Shown here: positions 62,001-64,000 of the stretch, one piece after another | Numbering within the stretch: the first letter of the stretch is position 1 | Layout: every line of letters starts with the position of its first letter | Assembly: GCF_021730395.1 (NCBI RefSeq) | Contig: NC_069366.1 | Coordinates: 68,763,001-68,827,000 of the forward strand | Source: Mercenaria mercenaria | Taxonomy: Eukaryota; Mollusca; Bivalvia; Venerida; Veneridae | Direction of reading: 5' to 3' | DNA length: 64,000 nt | The notes under the pieces: model-generated | What the model was told of the DNA's origin: nothing | Databases searched by the model: none | The model's input: only the letters and a program-made list of their open reading frames with translations | Translations under genes and position numbers: made by a program

Positions 62001-63189
62001 GTATCAGTACCTCTCCTATACTATTTACATGCCTTTTCTCAAACATTCCGCCATTTTGCTCGAACCTGTTACAAGAAAACTAAATCAACGTTCACACTAC
62101 AAGTTACTGCATTGATTTGAATTTTACACAATTTCTAAAACTTGATACTATTCAGTTATTTTATGGCTACACAACTTAGAAAACTTGCAATTATACTCAG
62201 GTTTCAGTTTTTAAAATAAGACTGTATATCAAATTTTTTTTTAAAATAGTCATTGACTAAATAGGTGTTGGGTTATTCAATTATAAACCAAGGTAAAGTC
62301 GAAATTCAAAAGATCCTGCACACCCTCTCCCAACTCTCTCAAAGCTCCTTACCTGTTTTCTACACCTTAAGTTAGAACTGACATCTAATGATCAAATTCC
62401 AGTCTCTACTAAAGAAAATTTCCAAAATGAGCCGTGCCATAAGAAAACCAACATAGTGGGTTTGCGACCAGCATGGATCCAGACCAGCCTGCGCATCCGC
62501 GCAGTCTGGTCAGGATCCATGCTGTTCGCTTACAGTTTCTCTAATAGTAATAGGCTTGAAAGCGAACAGCATGGATCCTGACCAGACTGCGCGGATGCGC
62601 AGGCTGGTCTGGATCCATGCTGGTCGCAAACCCACTATGTTGGTTTTCTCATGGCACGGCTCAGATCATTTTTATGTAAGTGTGCAGTCTGTAACTGATA
62701 TCCGATATAAAAAGCAAAGCGTTTACCTTTTTTGAAGCCACGTCAAATATTTTCTCATATAAATTATTACAGTGGTCACACGATATCCAGTTCTGAAATG
62801 AAACATTTTTTTTTGTGCTCTACATAATGACAGAAAGCACAGAACAATTTCGTCATTACTGAATTGTTTCTGATATTTATTTAAAGTTGATTAATATTAA
62901 TACCAAAATCCCTATATTTACGATATTGAAAAGAAATAAATACAACATATGTATTAAAGACCGTTGAACTTCAAATCAACATATGTCTGAGGCGTTTAGC
63001 ACTCAAATCTGTGTAAAAATCACTAACAGTGTAGGACGGGATTACATTTTGATACTGGTTTTTAATTCAGGCTTTCAGTTACTTCATAATATATATAGAC
63101 ACCAACCGGAATTGCTGAAAGCCGAGGTCGTTCAGCTCTGACCTTGACATTTCTTGACTGTTGAACACAAACTCCTGATACAGGGGGTC
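59018..63189 (-). CDS. D-amino-acid / D-aspartate oxidase, C-terminal two thirds (runs off right edge)
   Basis: Eight minus-strand exons join in phase: 63189-63107, 62792-62727, 62065-62029, 61773-61672, 61160-61099, 60732-60615, 59683-59585, 59134-59018 (227 residues; the family has about 340). Motifs in order: PLYQEF, TGYRVTTVIIYMRKYLTWL, QYDVVMNCCGPGSG, RGHIVRVRAPWIKHW, YIIPG, GTVRQVGN, EWVGLRPGRDRIRLE (substrate-binding Arg in GLRP.R), HNYGHSSQGIGLSWGTAV (FAD-binding end of the family). The Tyr of YIIPG is the conserved active-site residue. The FAD Rossmann motif (GxGxxG) exons lie outside the window. The enzyme deaminates D-amino acids with FAD and O2, usually in peroxisomes; the C-terminus GSKL resembles a type 1 peroxisomal signal (SKL). 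D-aspartate is plausible in molluscs, but DAO and DDO cannot be told apart here. The exon 63189-63107 donor (GTTGGT) is weak. Confidence 0.9.
62428..62663. mobile_element. Palindromic foldback element, 236 bp, second copy
   Basis: The terminal inverted repeat is TGAGCCGTGCCAT / ATGGCACGGCTCA, with long arms as in 45731-45966. It lies in the oxidase intron between exons 62792-62727 and 62065-62029. Near identity with the other copy suggests recent activity. Confidence 0.88.
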
Positions 63190-63512
63190 CTGTGAAATGT
63201 CAGAAAATGTTAAAATACTATTGTTTTTTTTTTATTCTTTTGTTTCAAATTAAATGTAGAACCCTTAAAATCCTGTACAATATAGTTTTCATGACACAGT
63301 GTAAAATTCTATTAAACACTCACGAAATAAAATTTGATACTAATAACAATGATATTAACTAAAATAGTAGCAATCAAATAACTCTTTATTTTACAAATCA
63401 AACAATAGACCATAAAACATAAAATACGATGAAAGTCTTATTTCCAATGAGACCTTCAAACACAACAAAATATACTCAATCTATTAAAAGTAATTCCTCG
63501 AGCATTTTTTAA

Positions 63513-64000
63513 ATACAAGAGCTGTTTTATAAAACATATGCCACCTGATGGTCTGTTGGATGAAAGTGGGTATGAAATTTTGCATGAAATGACCTTCACC
63601 TTTGACCAAATGACCTAATGAACAGTTGGGGTCATCTATTGACTACGGGCAACAATACTAAAAACATTGATTGCCAAGCGTTCTTTAATTACTAGTATTA
63701 AGCAGAAACCGTTTTACGTCTAGGTCACTGTAACCTTGTAATGACCCTTGACCGACTGGTCTACGACTACAGGTAGTCATTTTGGAAGGTGTGTCGACTT
63801 TAGACCAATGCGCTCAAGTTTGACGAGTTGGGCCAAAGTGTTATTTAGTTATTGAGTGGAAACCGTTTTCACTCTCAAGATTAATGTGACCTTAACCTAT
63901 GACCTACTCGCCCCATGGAGCAACAGTTGTCATCTACTGGCCACAGGCAATCTCCTCTGTAATTTGCTGAAGTTTGGCAGTGGTCTACAGTTCTTAAGCG
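63513..64000. repeat. Dispersed repeat cut by the window edge
   Basis: It starts ACAAGAGCTGT, the same first bases as the element at 50601. It then repeats ATGACCTTCACCTTTGACC-like parts (near 63588, 63731 and 63889), with CATCTATTGACTACGGGCAA / CATCTACTGGCCACAGGCAA. No coding sense. 63190-63512 shows nothing recognisable, though oxidase exons continue upstream of it. Confidence 0.5.

Overview
The window is animal nuclear DNA, AT-rich and intron-rich with very short exons. It most likely comes from a bivalve mollusc, probably a heterodont clam. Pointers are a HEPN/NACHT immune receptor of a kind I associate with expanded molluscan families, tRNA-derived SINEs with mollusc-type tails, and many short foldback elements plus elements with a tandem-repeat core ending in a microsatellite. 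The species call is inference.

Five protein-coding loci can be rebuilt from splice sites and matching codon phases. (1) Minus strand, 835-9069: a five-exon NLR-like gene (CXorf38-type HEPN domain, coiled coil, NACHT ATPase, LRR-like C-terminus) with three reading-frame interruptions. (2) Minus, 26211-28460: a 749-residue protein kinase encoded in one exon, of the non-RD type. (3) Plus, 33610-38763: an arylacetamide-deacetylase-like alpha/beta hydrolase in five exons, its start exon not found. (4) Plus, 41545-56499: a transglutaminase in 16 exons, 831 residues, with a complete Cys-His-Asp triad. (5) Minus, 59018-63189: the C-terminal two thirds of a D-amino-acid/D-aspartate oxidase, running off the right edge. 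A short protease-like ORF lies at 10309-10691. The genes do not form an obvious pathway; two (NLR and transglutaminase) belong to families linked to invertebrate immunity and clotting.

The rest is repeats: a 5'-truncated CR1-like LINE (11905-14530), a 3.3-kb satellite of 62-bp units with a higher-order period near 993 bp (16710-19990), duplicated blocks at 21-25 kb with perfect 253-bp direct repeats, several foldback elements, SINEs (one with a perfect 14-bp target-site duplication), and a nested pair of inverted-repeat elements around a 36-base G run (56769-58537).

The most unusual signal is seen twice. In the transglutaminase gene and in the hydrolase gene, the 3' end of an exon together with its splice donor has been copied in tandem into the following intron: about 18 copies in the first, about 4 in the second. 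This looks like minisatellite birth at exon-intron junctions, giving arrays of donor-like sites.
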